Source: Mycolicibacterium sp. BiH015
GTDB lineage: Bacteria; Actinomycetota; Actinomycetes; Mycobacteriales; Mycobacteriaceae
Direction of reading: 5' to 3'
Assembly (NCBI RefSeq): GCF_027706845.1
Contig: NZ_JAQGCZ010000008.1
Span: 124,001 to 188,000 of the forward strand
Length of the DNA: 64,000 bases
The position numbers and the translations under genes were made by a program. The notes under the pieces were generated by a model. That model saw only the letters and a list, made by a program, of their open reading frames with translations. It searched no databases and was not told the DNA's origin. Below are positions 9,061-17,387 of the stretch, one piece after another. Each line of letters opens with the position of its first letter. Positions within the stretch are counted from its first letter, which is position 1.

Positions 9061-9372
9061 GTAGGCGGCAGGAAGCCTAAACAGCCAGGCAGTGCAGTGA
9101 CCATTGTGATGGTAACCAGCGACGCCGCAGTGCGAGCGGGTTTTGTCGACCTCGGACCGCCGCAGTAGGAAACACGTCAGTGCTCTGGTTGAGCTGCATC
9201 ATGGGCGCCCCAGTGAACGTCGGTGTGGGCGACCGCAGATCGGCGCTGCGCGCATTCGGTGCGGACATCGATGCGGTCCGGTCGCGGTGGGCGCGTTCAT
9301 GTCGGGCGTTGCCGGTGTACCGGACGTCCACACAGGTGGGTGAAGGCTGGTGAACTCATCTGACTGACAAAG
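9061..9372. other. Gap between IS110 element and RES toxin-antitoxin operon
   Basis: About 300 bases without a supported gene. Both strands have short frames of unconvincing composition. It may hold the lost N-terminal flank of the LLM oxidoreductase, but I see no recognisable remnant. Confidence 0.35.
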
Positions 9373-9410
9373 TCCGCTAACGCAGGTAGGCTACTGTTAG
9401 TTGGCGTTAG
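9373..9410 (+). promoter_or_regulatory. Inverted repeat ahead of RES toxin-antitoxin operon
   Basis: CTAACGC at 9377-9383 and GCGTTAG at 9404-9410 form perfect 7-base arms separated by 20 bases, with an extra GTTAG half-site between them. The AGGAGG ribosome-binding site follows directly. Position and symmetry suit an autoregulatory operator of the antitoxin. Confidence 0.5.
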
Positions 9411-9419
9411 GAGGCGACC

Positions 9420-10007
9420 GTGACGATCGGTGCCGAGCTCGAACAGCTGCTCCATGACCGCTTTGACATCTCCACCACCGACTTCGTCGCTGCGTTGAAG
9501 TTCTTGCCCGCCTCGCGACCGTGGGCAGCGTCTTTGACCGAGGAAGAGGCCAGCCTTCTGGATGCCGCCGACTTCCCCGAGGACGGCGACGTCTTCGTTG
9601 CGACCGGCATTGAAATCACCGGCCGCGCAGCCCATCTCGCCGCGACTGCGTTCACCGCCGAGGAGGTCAGTACCGGGCTGGGCATCAGCGCCTCCCGGGT
9701 GCGGCAGAAGCGGCTCGCGAACGAACTCTGGGCCATCCCGGACGGGCAGACATGGGTGTTTCCGGTGCCGCAGTTCGAAACCGACGAGCGAGGCGCTCCC
9801 GCGCGGCAGATCCGTGGCCTCGACCAGGTCTTCAAGGCGCTGCCGCCCGGCCTGCACCCCGTGGCGGTCGCCGGGTTCTTGCGGACTCCGCAGCCCATCC
9901 TGGTCCACGGGGCGCACGCGATGACGCCGGTCGAGTGGCTCCGCGATGGCGGCGACATCGACCAGGTGGTGGCCGCCGCGGCGGCCACCGACTGGTACAC
10001 CGCGTGA
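9420..10007 (+). CDS. Antitoxin of RES-type pair (MbcA/Xre-like)
   Basis: 195 residues from GTG 9420, preceded by AGGAGG at a good distance. The central part has a short helix-turn-helix-like segment (FTAEEVSTGLGISASRVRQK, about residues 79-98). The C-terminal part, ending in LRDGGDIDQVVAAAAATDW, resembles the antitoxin-toxin contact region of proteins encoded before RES toxins. The downstream toxin gene overlaps by four bases (GTGA), as usual for translational coupling. The product should bind and neutralise the RES enzyme and repress its own operon through the inverted repeat upstream. Confidence 0.75.
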   Translation: MTIGAELEQLLHDRFDISTTDFVAALKFLPASRPWAASLTEEEASLLDAADFPEDGDVFVATGIEITGRAAHLAATAFTAEEVSTGLGISASRVRQKRLANELWAIPDGQTWVFPVPQFETDERGAPARQIRGLDQVFKALPPGLHPVAVAGFLRTPQPILVHGAHAMTPVEWLRDGGDIDQVVAAAAATDWYTA

Positions 10008-10648
10008 CGGCGCGCCTCCCTCATCCCCCACCGGCGGCCGAGCTGGCTGCGATCGGGATCCGCGACGACGAGTACCGGACGATCTCCACCGACGCGCTGT
10101 GGTGGCGCGTGCACCGGACCTCAGGCGAGCATGTGCTCGCCTGGAACGCCTTCCGGGAGCACGGTCCACATTTGCGTTTCGATCCGCACCCACCGCCGGC
10201 AGGGCAGCACGCCGGGGTCGGCGTCTGGTACGGCGCGTCCGGGCCGACACCCGCCTTGGCGGAGGCGTTCCTGACCACACGCACCATTGATCGTTTTCGG
10301 GGCGATCCTTACCTGACCGGTCTTCGGTTCACCCGAGAGGTTCGACTCCTCGATGTCGCCACTGACAGTGCCGGAGCCTGGCCCACGCGGGCGGGCGGCA
10401 CCTTCGCGCTGTCCACGGGACCGCACTCGGTGACCCAGCGCTGGGCCCGCCGCATCACCGAGGCCTTCCCCGACCTCGATGGCGTGCATTACAACAGCCG
10501 ATTCGCCGGCCAGCCGTGCCTGGCGCTGTTCAACCCTTCCGCCACCGCCATGCCCGTGCGGCCCGTTCTATCGCTGCCTCTCACGCATCCCGGTCTGGCG
10601 GTACGGATCGCCACGGCCGCCCACCGTCTCGGCTACCACGTTTTATGA
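10004..10648 (+). CDS. RES-domain toxin (NAD+ phosphorylase/glycohydrolase type)
   Basis: 214 residues from GTG 10004. The family residues are visible: LWWRVH with the conserved Arg, GVWYGA, ALAEAF with the conserved Glu, and near the C-terminus DGVHYNSRFAGQP with the conserved Ser-Arg. RES toxins such as MbcT of M. tuberculosis degrade NAD+ and kill the cell when the antitoxin is lost. The gene overlaps the upstream antitoxin by four bases. Length is typical for the family, and no damage is seen. Confidence 0.85.
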   Translation: MTARLPHPPPAAELAAIGIRDDEYRTISTDALWWRVHRTSGEHVLAWNAFREHGPHLRFDPHPPPAGQHAGVGVWYGASGPTPALAEAFLTTRTIDRFRGDPYLTGLRFTREVRLLDVATDSAGAWPTRAGGTFALSTGPHSVTQRWARRITEAFPDLDGVHYNSRFAGQPCLALFNPSATAMPVRPVLSLPLTHPGLAVRIATAAHRLGYHVL

Positions 10649-10702
10649 GCCTCGTCATCGAGCGCCAGCCTGCGCCGGCCGTGGCGAATGAACCAGCCAT
10701 CA

Positions 10703-10738
10703 TGTAGCACTCTGCTACGCTCGTAGCAGAGTGCTACA
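10703..10738 (+). promoter_or_regulatory. Perfect 16-base-arm palindrome, operator of zeta pair
   Basis: TGTAGCACTCTGCTAC at 10703-10718 and GTAGCAGAGTGCTACA at 10723-10738 are exact reverse complements with a 4-base spacer. It overlaps the expected promoter of the antitoxin gene starting at 10751. Each arm is itself nearly symmetric (GTAGCA...TGCTAC), which suits two repressor dimers. Confidence 0.75.
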
Positions 10739-10750
10739 GGGGAGGTTGCG

Positions 10751-11137
10751 ATGACGGACACCGCGGATCGGGTGACCCGGGTCGCCGCGGACTTGATGGA
10801 CAGTGCCGCGGTCGAGGGATCCCGGCAGAGCCGCTCAGCCAAGCAGCAGCTCGACCATTGGGCGCGGGTAGGACGTGCGGTGTCGAGCCAGCACAGCGCC
10901 GCGCGCCGCAGAGTCGAAGCCGCACTGGCCGGGGAGATGCCGTTGCGGGAGCTGTCGGCCGAGGAGGGCGTGGTGTTCAACGCCGAGATCACCGCCGCCA
11001 TCGAGGAAGGTCTCGCCGACTCCCACTACGGCGAGACGCTGGCGGCGCGCAAAATCACCACCGTCGCCCTCGATGACAACGGCGACATCGTGCAGTATGG
11101 GCCAGACGGGACTACGACTGTCCTGCAGCGCCGGTGA
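10751..11137 (+). CDS. Antitoxin preceding zeta-like toxin
   Basis: 128 residues. The N-terminal half is helical and rich in Arg/Gln (SRQSRSAKQQLDHWARVGRA), matching from memory the ParD-like antitoxins that precede zeta-type kinases in actinobacteria. The C-terminal half has an acidic helix and a beta-hairpin ending DNGDIVQYGPDG. The gene starts 12 bases after the palindrome, with GGGGAGGTT as ribosome-binding site. It should neutralise the toxin and may bind the palindrome. Confidence 0.75.
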   Translation: MTDTADRVTRVAADLMDSAAVEGSRQSRSAKQQLDHWARVGRAVSSQHSAARRRVEAALAGEMPLRELSAEEGVVFNAEITAAIEEGLADSHYGETLAARKITTVALDDNGDIVQYGPDGTTTVLQRR

Positions 11138-11174
11138 CTGACTGCCGCGCGCGACTGGACGTCCGGATGCGGCG

Positions 11175-11765
11175 GTGAACCGACTCGACCTCGTGGTCGG
11201 ATCCAACGGCGCCGGCAAATCCACCTTCATCGAGATGACTCTGGGTCCGCTCCTTCCCGGCAGCGTCGTCGTTAACGCCGACGAGATCGCCAAACGCCGG
11301 TGGCCGGACGACCCCGCCGAGCATTCCTACGAAGCCGCGCGGATCGCCGCGCAGACCCGCGCACAGCTCATCGCGCTCGGCGAATCCTTCATCGCCGAGA
11401 CGGTGTTCTCCCATCCCTCCAAGCTGCAGCTCATCGACACCGCGCACGCCGCCCACTACACCGTGATCCTGCACGCCGTACTGATTCCGGAGGATCTGGC
11501 GGTGCAGCGCGTGCGGCACCGAGTCGCCTCCGGCGGTCACGATGTCCCCGAGGACAAGATTCGCGAGCGCTACCGACGACTGTGGGACCTGGTCGCCGTC
11601 GCCGCCCAACGCGCCGACGCTACAACGTTTTACGACAACAGCGCCGCACGCGGGCCCCGCATCGTCGCGCAACTCAGTGCGGGATTCGTGGTGGGCTCCC
11701 CCACCTGGCCGCCGTGGACCCCTGCCGCGCTTACCGCGCTCTGGCCCGCCGACACCGAGCGGTGA
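11175..11765 (+). CDS. Zeta-like toxin kinase
   Basis: 196 residues from GTG 11175. A Walker A motif GSNGAGKST lies at residues 9-17. Family features follow: NADEIAKRRWP, where Asp contacts the substrate, and GESFIAETVFSH, then a basic RERYRRLWDLV helix. Zeta toxins phosphorylate UDP-N-acetylglucosamine-type precursors and block wall synthesis. Length is typical for the short zeta branch. A decayed partial copy of this gene lies at 5616-5755, so the module has been duplicated or has arrived twice. Confidence 0.88.
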   Translation: MNRLDLVVGSNGAGKSTFIEMTLGPLLPGSVVVNADEIAKRRWPDDPAEHSYEAARIAAQTRAQLIALGESFIAETVFSHPSKLQLIDTAHAAHYTVILHAVLIPEDLAVQRVRHRVASGGHDVPEDKIRERYRRLWDLVAVAAQRADATTFYDNSAARGPRIVAQLSAGFVVGSPTWPPWTPAALTALWPADTER

Positions 11766-11799
11766 GGGTGCCGGCGGCAGTCACCGCCGGGCGCGGGCG

Positions 11800-12750
11800 T
11801 CAGTTCCCGCCCAGCGGGGACGACCGATCGGGCACCCACCAGCCGGGCAGATACTCGACGTACCCCGAGGGGGCGAGTTGGCCGGGCGGCACCTCGATGA
11901 TGTCGCGGATGTCGATGGGCTGCTGCGGCGCCGGCCACGGTGCCGGTACCCGGCTGTCGGGGTACGGGACGCCGATGCCGGGCGCGACCTCCTGGTAGCC
12001 GGGTGGGAACAGCGCCTCAGAGTTCGGGTCGATCACGTGCACATCGGGAAGGTCCAGCGGATACTTGGCCGGCGGCGGCGCCGGCACCGCGAAACCGGGG
12101 TCCTCCGGCGCCGGGTACCAGAGATTAGGGCCGATCTGGACGGTGTTCGCGGGCGCGAGTTCCCCGTCGGGCACGTGCACGATCTTGGTGACGTCGAGCC
12201 AGTACCGCGGATCCTTGCCGTGCGGGGGTTCTCCGTCGGGTGCTTCGGGCGGCGCCTGCGGGAGTTCGCCGCTGCCGTAGGTGAGCCCGAGGATCTGCCC
12301 GGCGATGTCGGTGGCCCGCTGTCTGGTCGCGGTGGTTACGGTCTGTGCGGTGGCGACTTGGGCGCGCAGCGCTGTCAGCACCATCAGTTGTGCGGCCGGG
12401 GTGCTCGCCGTCGCGGACGCCACGGCGAGTGAGTTGGTCTGCGCCACAACGGTATCGAGTCGGCGTGCACCGGCCTCGGTGATGTCCGCGGCGGGGCGCA
12501 GGTGGGTTTCCAGCGCGGTGTCGGTGCCGCTGGCGGCGTGGACGTGACGGCTCTGGGCTTCGGTCAGCGCGCGGTGCCGCTCAACCGCCCGCCCGGCCAA
12601 CCCGTCAGCCTGCATGCCCGCGTCCGCCGCGGATACCGCCGCCGACTCCAACGGCGCCCCTGCCGCACCGACCGGCTCGGGGTTACCGAAGAGCGAACGG
12701 GCCCGCCGAACGACCGCCAACGCCTCGACCGCCTCACCCTGAATGGACAC
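11800..12750 (-). CDS. DUF4226-like ESX-associated protein
   Basis: 316 residues, no membrane segment. The N-terminal 150 residues form a long helical domain rich in Ala, like the DUF4226 proteins encoded beside ESX genes in mycobacteria. The C-terminal part is Pro-rich and repetitive: VPDGELAPANTVQIGPNLWYP and VPPGQLAPSGYVEYLPGWWVP are two copies of one motif (about residues 198-220 and 287-308). Homologues are linked to ESX secretion, but the biochemical role is unknown. It is transcribed convergently with the zeta toxin and divergently from the Excalibur gene. Confidence 0.65.
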   Translation of the reverse strand: MSIQGEAVEALAVVRRARSLFGNPEPVGAAGAPLESAAVSAADAGMQADGLAGRAVERHRALTEAQSRHVHAASGTDTALETHLRPAADITEAGARRLDTVVAQTNSLAVASATASTPAAQLMVLTALRAQVATAQTVTTATRQRATDIAGQILGLTYGSGELPQAPPEAPDGEPPHGKDPRYWLDVTKIVHVPDGELAPANTVQIGPNLWYPAPEDPGFAVPAPPPAKYPLDLPDVHVIDPNSEALFPPGYQEVAPGIGVPYPDSRVPAPWPAPQQPIDIRDIIEVPPGQLAPSGYVEYLPGWWVPDRSSPLGGN

Positions 12751-13060
12751 CTCCTCATTATCGAGGCGCCGGCTCCAGGCAGGGAGCAGCAGTTTCGGGC
12801 GCCGGCCGCGCCGTCCCGGCCGGTGTCGCGGGTACCGCAGCGCTCCGGCAAGACCGAGCGAGCACGCCCCTGAACTGCGGAATACGGGCTTACGGCGGAC
12901 AAAGTGCGGGCGTTACCCGGGCAAGGCCCGTGCGATGGGCCGGTTCCCGAGGCGCGCCGAGACCCCACAAACTCCGCAACAGGAAGGGCCGCACCGGGTA
13001 CCGTCCCAACGGCGCGGGCCTCGGGGTGGAGGGCCCAACAGATCGGCTGGGGGCCTCGCT
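12751..13060. other. Divergent intergenic region
   Basis: This 310-base region should contain promoters for the DUF4226-like gene (leftward) and the Excalibur gene (rightward). I see no clear palindrome or structured element. A longer in-frame extension of the Excalibur frame runs through it but has unconvincing composition. Confidence 0.4.
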
Positions 13061-13501
13061 TTGTCAACGCAGCAACCACTTATCAACAGCCGCACCCTCA
13101 TCGGTGCTGGTGTCGCCGCAGTCGTGTTGCTGCTGGTGCTTGTCGGCAGCTGCGGTGACGGCGACGACCACACGGCGTCGCCGACGACGACGGTGACCCG
13201 CACCGTGACGGCAACTCCCGCGCCCGTCACGATCACCGTCACCGAGAGCGCCAGCCCGCCACCAGCGCCACCCGTGGTCGACCAGCCCCCAGAAGACGTC
13301 CCGCTGCCGGGCACCGTGATTCCGCCGAGCACGACGACGTCGACCTACGCGCCGGTCCCCCTCATGCCGCAGATGCCCACGGGCGCCTATTACAGCAGCT
13401 GCGCCGAGGCGCGCCGCGCCGGGGCTGCGCCGCTGTACGCGGGCCAGCCCGGGTACCGGGCAGCCTTGGACCGAGACGGCGATGGCGTCGCCTGTGAATG
13501 A
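13061..13501 (+). CDS. Membrane-anchored Excalibur-domain protein
   Basis: 146 residues if started at TTG 13061, chosen because GGGGG lies 8-12 bases upstream and the N-terminus then leads directly into a membrane helix (about 11-31, ending VLVGSCGDGDD). A Thr/Val-rich, Pro-rich spacer follows. The C-terminus is an Excalibur domain: YYSSCAEARRAGAAPLYAG, then a DRDGDGVACE calcium-binding-like loop. Such domains are found on extracellular nucleases and wall proteins. The Cys after the helix could make it a lipoprotein, although the lipobox is poor. The start is uncertain. Confidence 0.7.
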   Translation: MSTQQPLINSRTLIGAGVAAVVLLLVLVGSCGDGDDHTASPTTTVTRTVTATPAPVTITVTESASPPPAPPVVDQPPEDVPLPGTVIPPSTTTSTYAPVPLMPQMPTGAYYSSCAEARRAGAAPLYAGQPGYRAALDRDGDGVACE

Positions 13502-13556
13502 CAGCCGTTCGGGCGCTTCGACTTTCAGCTGCGACGATCAGATGCGCTCGGGCTGA

Positions 13557-13799
13557 GAGAGGCACGATCCGATCCACGACGCCAACTGTGGTGTTTGGCT
13601 CGAAGAATTCAGGGCAGCTCAGCGCGGGGCGGCAGGCCTCGGCGCAGCATCTGACATCGACGAGCTGCAACGACAAGTCGCCGGACTCGAACAACGCAAC
13701 GTGGCCTTGCAACGTCAACTAGAAGAGCGCGAAGGCGAACTCGACGCCGCCCGCGCCGCCAACAGGGAGCTGATCACCGCGCTCGACAGGATGCCGTGA
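13557..13799 (+). pseudogene. 5'-truncated coiled-coil protein fragment
   Basis: An 80-codon frame without a usable start codon ends at TGA 13797-13799. It encodes a heptad-patterned coil: DIDELQRQVAGLEQRNVALQ followed by RQLEEREGELDAARAANREL. Such tails occur in small DNA-binding accessory proteins next to integrases or replication genes. A TGA at 13554 closes the frame upstream. It is probably the 3' remnant of a lost gene. Confidence 0.45.
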
Positions 13800-13993
13800 G
13801 GCGTTGACTGCCGTCATCAGTCCGGTACTGGAACGTCGAAAGCGTTGACGTCTAGAACACTGGTTTCAAGCGGGGTGACGAGGGCGCACAGCGACCTCGC
13901 GACACTCGACGCGACCACCAACAGCGACTCGATACAACGAACCCGAGTCTCGTTGACACGCCACGACCGTCTCATCAACCTCCGACATCGAGA

Positions 13994-14104
13994 GTCTGAG
14001 ACACGCGGTGTGAGACAAGAAATGAGACACCGCGAGCTGGCGCGATGCGCCACAGCGTTGGCCGCGAAGGGCTGTCTCATTTCTCTAGAAACGAGACACC
14101 TTGG
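13994..14104. repeat. Cluster of GAGACA motifs with an 11-base inverted repeat
   Basis: TGAGACA/TGTCTCA-type motifs occur near 13996, 14011, 14023, 14073 (inverted) and 14093. GAAATGAGACA at 14019-14029 and TGTCTCATTTC at 14073-14083 are exact inverted repeats. They lie in a 350-base stretch (13800-14146) with no supported gene. They could be insertion-sequence ends or repressor sites. Confidence 0.5.
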
Positions 14105-14146
14105 TGTCCGCGGGAAACGGGTTGGTGGTCTGCCCCCTGCTCGGAG

Positions 14147-14959
14147 TCACCGACCGGGAGCCTTCTCTTGGCTGTCGTACCTGTCGGGGTGTGCGGAGGC
14201 GGTGATCCAGTTGCTGAATTCACTTGCGAGATGCCAGCGGTGGGCGTTAATTATGGATTGGGGAAAGGTGGCGGGGAACTCGACTGTTAGGTGCGCGTGC
14301 AGTGTGTCGCCCTCGTTGCGGAACTGATGTCGGACGCCGCCGACAATGTGGCCGTCATCGAGGACGGCGCGACCGACGATTTGGTGGGGGTACCGCGGGT
14401 CGGCGGGGACGGTCCCTGGATCGGGATGGTCGTAGTCGACGATGAAGCGGGTCGCCAGTGGTGAGCCTCCGGTGGTTTCGACGACCTCTTGCCGGCCGTC
14501 GGGTAATCCGCGCAGCAGGTAGTGGTCAGGACTCGCTTCCACCATGGCGGCTTCGTTGTTCTCGGCGGTGAGGTTGTCGAACCACTGCACGAAGGCGTTG
14601 GCGGAGTATCCGGGGGCGGTGAGGTGGGTGGTGCTGTGGGCGGTCTTGCCGCGGCTGGCGGTGACGGCGAGTCGAGCGGCGCGTTCGGTGATCGCGATGT
14701 CCCGTTGCAGCAGGGCGTAGATCCCGGCGTGGCCGAGTCCGGTCTTGATCGCGCGAATTGCCGCCCGTTGTGAGGTCAGGTCGGCGCCGGTCAGCGCGAC
14801 CCCATCGACGTCGGGGAGCAGTTCGACGACGGCGCGGTGTCCGAGCCGACGACGCAGCCGCGCCAGCACGCGAAGTGCGCGGTGGGCTTCCCAGCGTTGG
14901 ATCTCTGCCAGTGTGTGGGTGTGGTCGCCGATACGCGCGGTGAGCATCAGCGCCGTCAT
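14147..14959 (-). CDS. Uncharacterised protein co-transcribed with TetR
   Basis: 270 residues. It overlaps the upstream TetR gene by four bases (ATGA), so the two are translationally coupled. The N-terminal half (1-110) is helical with many Arg; the C-terminal half (about 115-265) has a mixed alpha/beta pattern with several Asp/His pairs (VDYDHPDPG, LHAHLTVEF). I do not recognise the family; the C-terminal half may adopt a ligand-binding fold, but this is a guess. Being coupled to a regulator next to a hydrolase cluster, it may take part in the same metabolism. Confidence 0.6.
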   Translation of the reverse strand: MTALMLTARIGDHTHTLAEIQRWEAHRALRVLARLRRRLGHRAVVELLPDVDGVALTGADLTSQRAAIRAIKTGLGHAGIYALLQRDIAITERAARLAVTASRGKTAHSTTHLTAPGYSANAFVQWFDNLTAENNEAAMVEASPDHYLLRGLPDGRQEVVETTGGSPLATRFIVDYDHPDPGTVPADPRYPHQIVGRAVLDDGHIVGGVRHQFRNEGDTLHAHLTVEFPATFPQSIINAHRWHLASEFSNWITASAHPDRYDSQEKAPGR

Positions 14960-15621
14960 GTTGGATCTGATGCCGCGGGCAGGCGGGGGGTAACCGTCAT
15001 CGCAGCCGTAGAGCCGGGGACCCGTAGCAGTTCGTCCAAGGCCTGGGTGAGCTGCTGCGCGGGTACGGCGGTTCGGTTGTGCAACAGCCGGTCTGCGATC
15101 AGCCCGTCGACCAGCGCGATGAGCACTCCGGCGACGGCATCGGGTGGGTCGGCGTTCTGCACGCCGTCCGCGTCTCGCCAGGCGCGGAGCGTGGTGTGGG
15201 CCAGGCCGAGGAACGTCAGACGCTGGGTCGCCAGCGCTTCGGCGACCTCGGGGTTTCGGGTGGCTTCCAGTTGCAGTTCGATGCGGGCCAGTTGTCGGGG
15301 CGCTGCCTGCGGTGTCGTCCAGTCGTCGACGATCGCGGCCACCACATGGGCGGGCGTGATATCGACACCTCCGGCTCGCAGCCGTCTATGCAGATCGTCG
15401 AGTGCGGCGCGGTCGAGTTCGGCCAGGCGCGCGGTGGCGGCGATGAAGAGGCTGGCGCGGGTGCGCAGGTAGGCACTCGTCGAGCCTTCCGCCAACCCCA
15501 GCTGTCTGTCGATGGCTCGATGGGTCAGACCGCGCGAGCCGCTGGTGGCCAGCACCGCGATCGCGGCGTCGGCGATCGCGGAGCGGCGGCTGCCAGTGGA
15601 GGTGCCACGACTTTCGCTCAC
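14956..15621 (-). CDS. TetR-family transcriptional regulator
   Basis: 221 residues. The N-terminal helix-turn-helix is typical: AIADAAIAVLATSGSRGLTH, then RAIDRQLGLAEGSTSAYLRT. The C-terminal ligand domain is helical. It is divergent from the DAPG-hydrolase-like gene, and the intervening 64 bases hold a perfect long palindrome, so it most likely represses both itself and the divergent gene until an inducer binds. Downstream coupling to the unknown 270-residue gene suggests a two-gene operon. Confidence 0.88.
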   Translation of the reverse strand: MSESRGTSTGSRRSAIADAAIAVLATSGSRGLTHRAIDRQLGLAEGSTSAYLRTRASLFIAATARLAELDRAALDDLHRRLRAGGVDITPAHVVAAIVDDWTTPQAAPRQLARIELQLEATRNPEVAEALATQRLTFLGLAHTTLRAWRDADGVQNADPPDAVAGVLIALVDGLIADRLLHNRTAVPAQQLTQALDELLRVPGSTAAMTVTPRLPAASDPT

Positions 15622-15628
15622 CGATGTA

Positions 15629-15663
15629 TTCTACATCTGTAGAAGATTTCTACAGATGTAGAA
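15629..15663. promoter_or_regulatory. Perfect 35-base palindrome, TetR operator
   Basis: TTCTACATCTGTAGAA at 15629-15644 and TTCTACAGATGTAGAA at 15648-15663 are exact reverse complements around a GAT spacer. Each arm is also nearly symmetric (TTCTAC...GTAGAA), giving two stacked operator sites. It sits between the divergent TetR (start 15621) and DAPG-hydrolase-like gene (start 15686), where repressor binding would block both promoters. Confidence 0.85.
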
Positions 15664-15685
15664 ACTGTGTCCAGGAGGTCGGCTG

Positions 15686-16381
15686 GTGGGCAGGACATTC
15701 GGTGAGTTACGTGATCAGCGTCTTCGCGCCCGCGCGGCACTTGAGCGTGCGGGAACCCTGGCGTTCAAGCCGGTGTCCTCGGCGAAATGGGTGAACGTGC
15801 AGACCCTTCGGTCCGGTGCGATTCGGGTGCAGATCGAACACGACACGTTGCGGGGGGTCACCCCGCCGATGATGCGGTGGTGGTTCGAGAACCTGCCCGG
15901 CACGACGACGTGGATCGGCGTCGACTTCACCGGCCCGCAGGTCAGCCACTACCACCTGTGGCATCACCGCGACCACATCGCCGTCACGCCCCGCCCGTCA
16001 CCGTCCGCGCCGGCCGGTCGGATCGCCGTCGGCACCACGTTCACCATTGACGAGACGTTCAACGACTTCCACGACCGCATTCACGCCACCGTGACCACGA
16101 CCCGTCTCGACGAGGAGGAGTTCACCTTCGACATCGTCAAAGCCGGTGTGCGCGTGGGTCGAATCGTGCACCTCTACGGCCCGACCCACGGCGGGCTGCG
16201 GTTCTACGCCGAAACCACGATCGGCTTCGGCTCCGGGTTGGCGCGGGTCGCCAACATCGGACGGCCGCTGTTCTACTCGGCGCGCACCGCCGAGAACTGG
16301 ATACAGCACAACATCGAGGAAACCGGACGCTCGGAGGACGTCGTCCCGCAGCTCTACATCCACGCCACCGCCAACAGCTGA
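15686..16381 (+). CDS. DAPG-hydrolase (PhlG)-like protein
   Basis: 231 residues from GTG 15686, preceded by CCAGGAGG. Family landmarks are EHDTLRGVTPPMMRWWFENL (about 52-71), YHLWHHRDHI with several potential zinc-binding histidines (about 92-101), and a late FDIVKAGVRVGRIVHLYG. PhlG hydrolyses the carbon-carbon bond between a phloroglucinol ring and an acetyl group using zinc. Distant homologues like this one are common in actinobacteria and their substrates are unknown. The divergent TetR and shared palindrome suggest induction by a substrate-like molecule. Confidence 0.75.
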   Translation: MGRTFGELRDQRLRARAALERAGTLAFKPVSSAKWVNVQTLRSGAIRVQIEHDTLRGVTPPMMRWWFENLPGTTTWIGVDFTGPQVSHYHLWHHRDHIAVTPRPSPSAPAGRIAVGTTFTIDETFNDFHDRIHATVTTTRLDEEEFTFDIVKAGVRVGRIVHLYGPTHGGLRFYAETTIGFGSGLARVANIGRPLFYSARTAENWIQHNIEETGRSEDVVPQLYIHATANS

Positions 16382-16453
16382 AAGCCCAAGCTGTCTGCCT
16401 GTTGCACCGTCGGTTGGCGACCCCGTTAGCCAGCGGGTGCCGCTCGGTTGGGT

Positions 16454-17341
16454 TCAGGGACGGAGCCGTGCGCTCAGGCGCGTGAGCAGTTGAGCGCGGG
16501 CGCGGCGCCCTTCCGGGGCGGGCAGCAGCGGGTACACGTGAAGCGCACCGGGCTCTTCGGTGTAGGACACCCGCCCTTCGGGGGCTTCGTCGCGCAGCCG
16601 TGGGCAGTCGGGTTGGAGGATGTCGCGGGTTCCCACGTACAGGTCGACGGGCGGCAGCGTGGAGAGATCGCCGTGGAGGGGGCTGACGCGAGGATCGGCG
16701 ATGTCGAGCGGACCGGCCCAGGCCTCGGCGATGACGTGCAGTGCCTCGACGCTCAGCCAGGGGTCGAGGTGGGCCAGGGTGGGGATGGCCGGGTTGCTTA
16801 CCGTCGCGTCGAGCCAGGGGCTGATCAGGGTCAGCCCCGTTGGCGGGTCACCACCGTCGGCGAGCCACTGCTGCGTGACGGCCAGCGCGAGTCCGCCGCC
16901 GGCGGAGTCGCCGGCTAGATGCACCGGTCCCCCCGACGTGAGGTCGGCCAGCACCTCGCGCAGGAACGCGTGCGCCTCGAGGGCGTCGTGGTCGGGCGCC
17001 AGGCCGTAGATCGGCACGTGCACCGGGCGGCCCGTGGCGGTGGCGATGTCGGCGATCAGACTCCAGTGCTCGACGGCGATCTCGGTGACGTAACCGCCGC
17101 CGTGCACGTAAATGGTGCTTCCGAGACTGTCTTGAACGTCGGGTTGCCCGGGTGGGTGCACGGTGTAGCAGGTGTAGTCGCCGTAGCGGGTTTCGCCGAT
17201 GCGGTGGTGCCGCAGCTTGGTCAGCCGGACGTGTGGTGCGGCGCTGTGTTTCGGGCGCCGCAGGAAGGCTGCGGCGCTGGCGGCTGAGCCGTACGTGCGG
17301 GGTCGTCGCCACAACCGGGCGTAGGCCGCGATCACGTGCAT
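16454..17341 (-). CDS. Alpha/beta hydrolase (HSL/esterase type)
   Basis: About 295 residues. The oxyanion-hole motif YVHGGGYV, nucleophile elbow GDSAGGG, a late Asp in LYVGTRDILQPD and a C-terminal His in GALHVYP form the expected Ser-Asp-His triad of the hormone-sensitive-lipase branch. ATG 17341 is used; an in-frame TTG at 17353 is better spaced from GAGAGAGGG and may be the true start. The gene lies 46 bases downstream of the FAD dehydrogenase on the same strand, so they are probably one operon. The substrate is probably a small ester or lactone. Confidence 0.85.
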   Translation of the reverse strand: MHVIAAYARLWRRPRTYGSAASAAAFLRRPKHSAAPHVRLTKLRHHRIGETRYGDYTCYTVHPPGQPDVQDSLGSTIYVHGGGYVTEIAVEHWSLIADIATATGRPVHVPIYGLAPDHDALEAHAFLREVLADLTSGGPVHLAGDSAGGGLALAVTQQWLADGGDPPTGLTLISPWLDATVSNPAIPTLAHLDPWLSVEALHVIAEAWAGPLDIADPRVSPLHGDLSTLPPVDLYVGTRDILQPDCPRLRDEAPEGRVSYTEEPGALHVYPLLPAPEGRRARAQLLTRLSARLRP

Positions 17342-17387
17342 CTGCCAGGACAACGTCGAACCCTCTCTCCTCGTCGGGGCGGGTGGT

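Noticed and set aside
9297..10280. 327-codon minus-strand frame over the RES antitoxin/toxin
   Set aside because: It is antisense to a coupled pair with recognisable RES motifs and a ribosome-binding site.
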